DNA of 5,828 nt, taken from assembly GCA_905215675.1 (NCBI GenBank), contig CAJMRA010000175.1, positions 1-5,828 on the forward strand. The letters run 5' to 3'. The notes under the pieces were generated by a model. It was not told the origin of the DNA and did not search any database. It was given only the letters and a program-made list of their open reading frames with translations. The position numbers were made by a program, and so were the translations under genes. Every line of letters starts with the position of its first letter. The stretch's first letter is position 1. This DNA comes from an uncultured bacterium (GTDB lineage Bacteria; Desulfobacterota; Desulfovibrionia; Desulfovibrionales; Desulfovibrionaceae). Positions 5,739-5,828 of this stretch are shown one piece after another.

Positions 5739-5828
5739 GTCGGGGGAGGGGAAACCCCTTGAGGTTTTTCTTGAGGGGGGAGGACCACCGAGTTTTGCAA
5801 TCGGTTTTTAGTCGGGGGAGGGGAAACC
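5739..5828. repeat. 18-nt G-rich direct repeat pair in the leader of the tail genes
   Basis: gtcgggggaggggaaacc occurs at 5739-5756 and again at 5811-5828, where the window ends, so the second copy may continue. The first copy runs into a short GGGG-AAA-CCCC hairpin (5748-5758). A 6-nt repeat, ttgagg, lies at 5759-5764 and 5771-5776. The same module with one extra G (gtcgggggagggggaa) starts hairpin 1 at 2174, so one repeat family borders the two large tail genes on both sides. I see no clear promoter here. Confidence 0.8.
5787..5809 (+). terminator. Weak hairpin plus T-run, doubtful plus-strand terminator
   Basis: accga (5787-5791) pairs with tcggt (5801-5805) around a 9-nt loop, and the run of T ends at 5809. 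The 5-bp stem is short for an intrinsic terminator, and its orientation does not suit the minus-strand genes. It could serve an antisense transcript or be coincidental. Confidence 0.25.

Noticed and set aside
3724..5811. A 695-codon open frame on the plus strand, antisense to the DUF4815 gene, longer than the gene itself
   Set aside because: The product is rich in Arg, His, Ala and Gly with no recognisable domain, and it mirrors the minus-strand gene, which has a family match, a ribosome site and a coupled neighbour. Long antisense frames are common in GC-rich DNA.

Overview
The window is part of the tail and host-recognition module of a bacteriophage or prophage. Four protein genes lie head to tail on the minus strand, so the biological reading order runs from the high coordinates to the low ones. 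The DNA is GC-rich. The N-terminal motif of the 278-residue protein, the residues around LPLPHPENQL, resembles tail-fibre proteins I associate with prophages of Desulfovibrionaceae (Desulfovibrio, Bilophila). That host assignment is an inference from memory, not something the window proves. No rRNA, tRNA, integrase, CRISPR array or host housekeeping gene is visible.

Layout in transcription order. (1) 5716-5828 is a non-coding leader with an 18-nt direct repeat and small hairpins. (2) 3730-5715 encodes a 661-residue DUF4815-type virion protein. (3) 2522-3730 encodes a 402-residue tail/baseplate protein with the DPLAQTF signature, joined to the previous gene by a TAATG stop/start. (4) 2138-2521 is a 384-nt intergenic region filled almost entirely by a symmetric set of three hairpins. 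(5) 1301-2137 encodes a 278-residue tail-fibre/connector protein with a coiled coil. (6) 1-1308 encodes at least 436 residues of a glycine-rich putative receptor-binding adhesin. It starts inside the stop region of the previous gene and runs off the window edge.

The four proteins probably form a peripheral tail or baseplate structure. The DUF4815 and DPLAQTF proteins would be the attachment platform, the 278-residue protein a fibre shaft or adaptor, and the glycine-rich protein the tip. Overlapping starts with good Shine-Dalgarno sequences suggest translational coupling within each pair.

The most unusual object is the intergenic element at 2175-2495. A perfect 23-bp hairpin, a gap-free inverted repeat with 89-nt arms, and a second 25-nt-arm hairpin that is an inverted relative of the first make up a near-palindrome of about 321 bp. 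In the long stem, mismatches are biased toward G-U wobbles when read as plus-strand RNA. That hints at a structured RNA on the strand opposite the tail genes, or at a palindromic mobile repeat. A related G-rich module recurs twice at the other end of the window.
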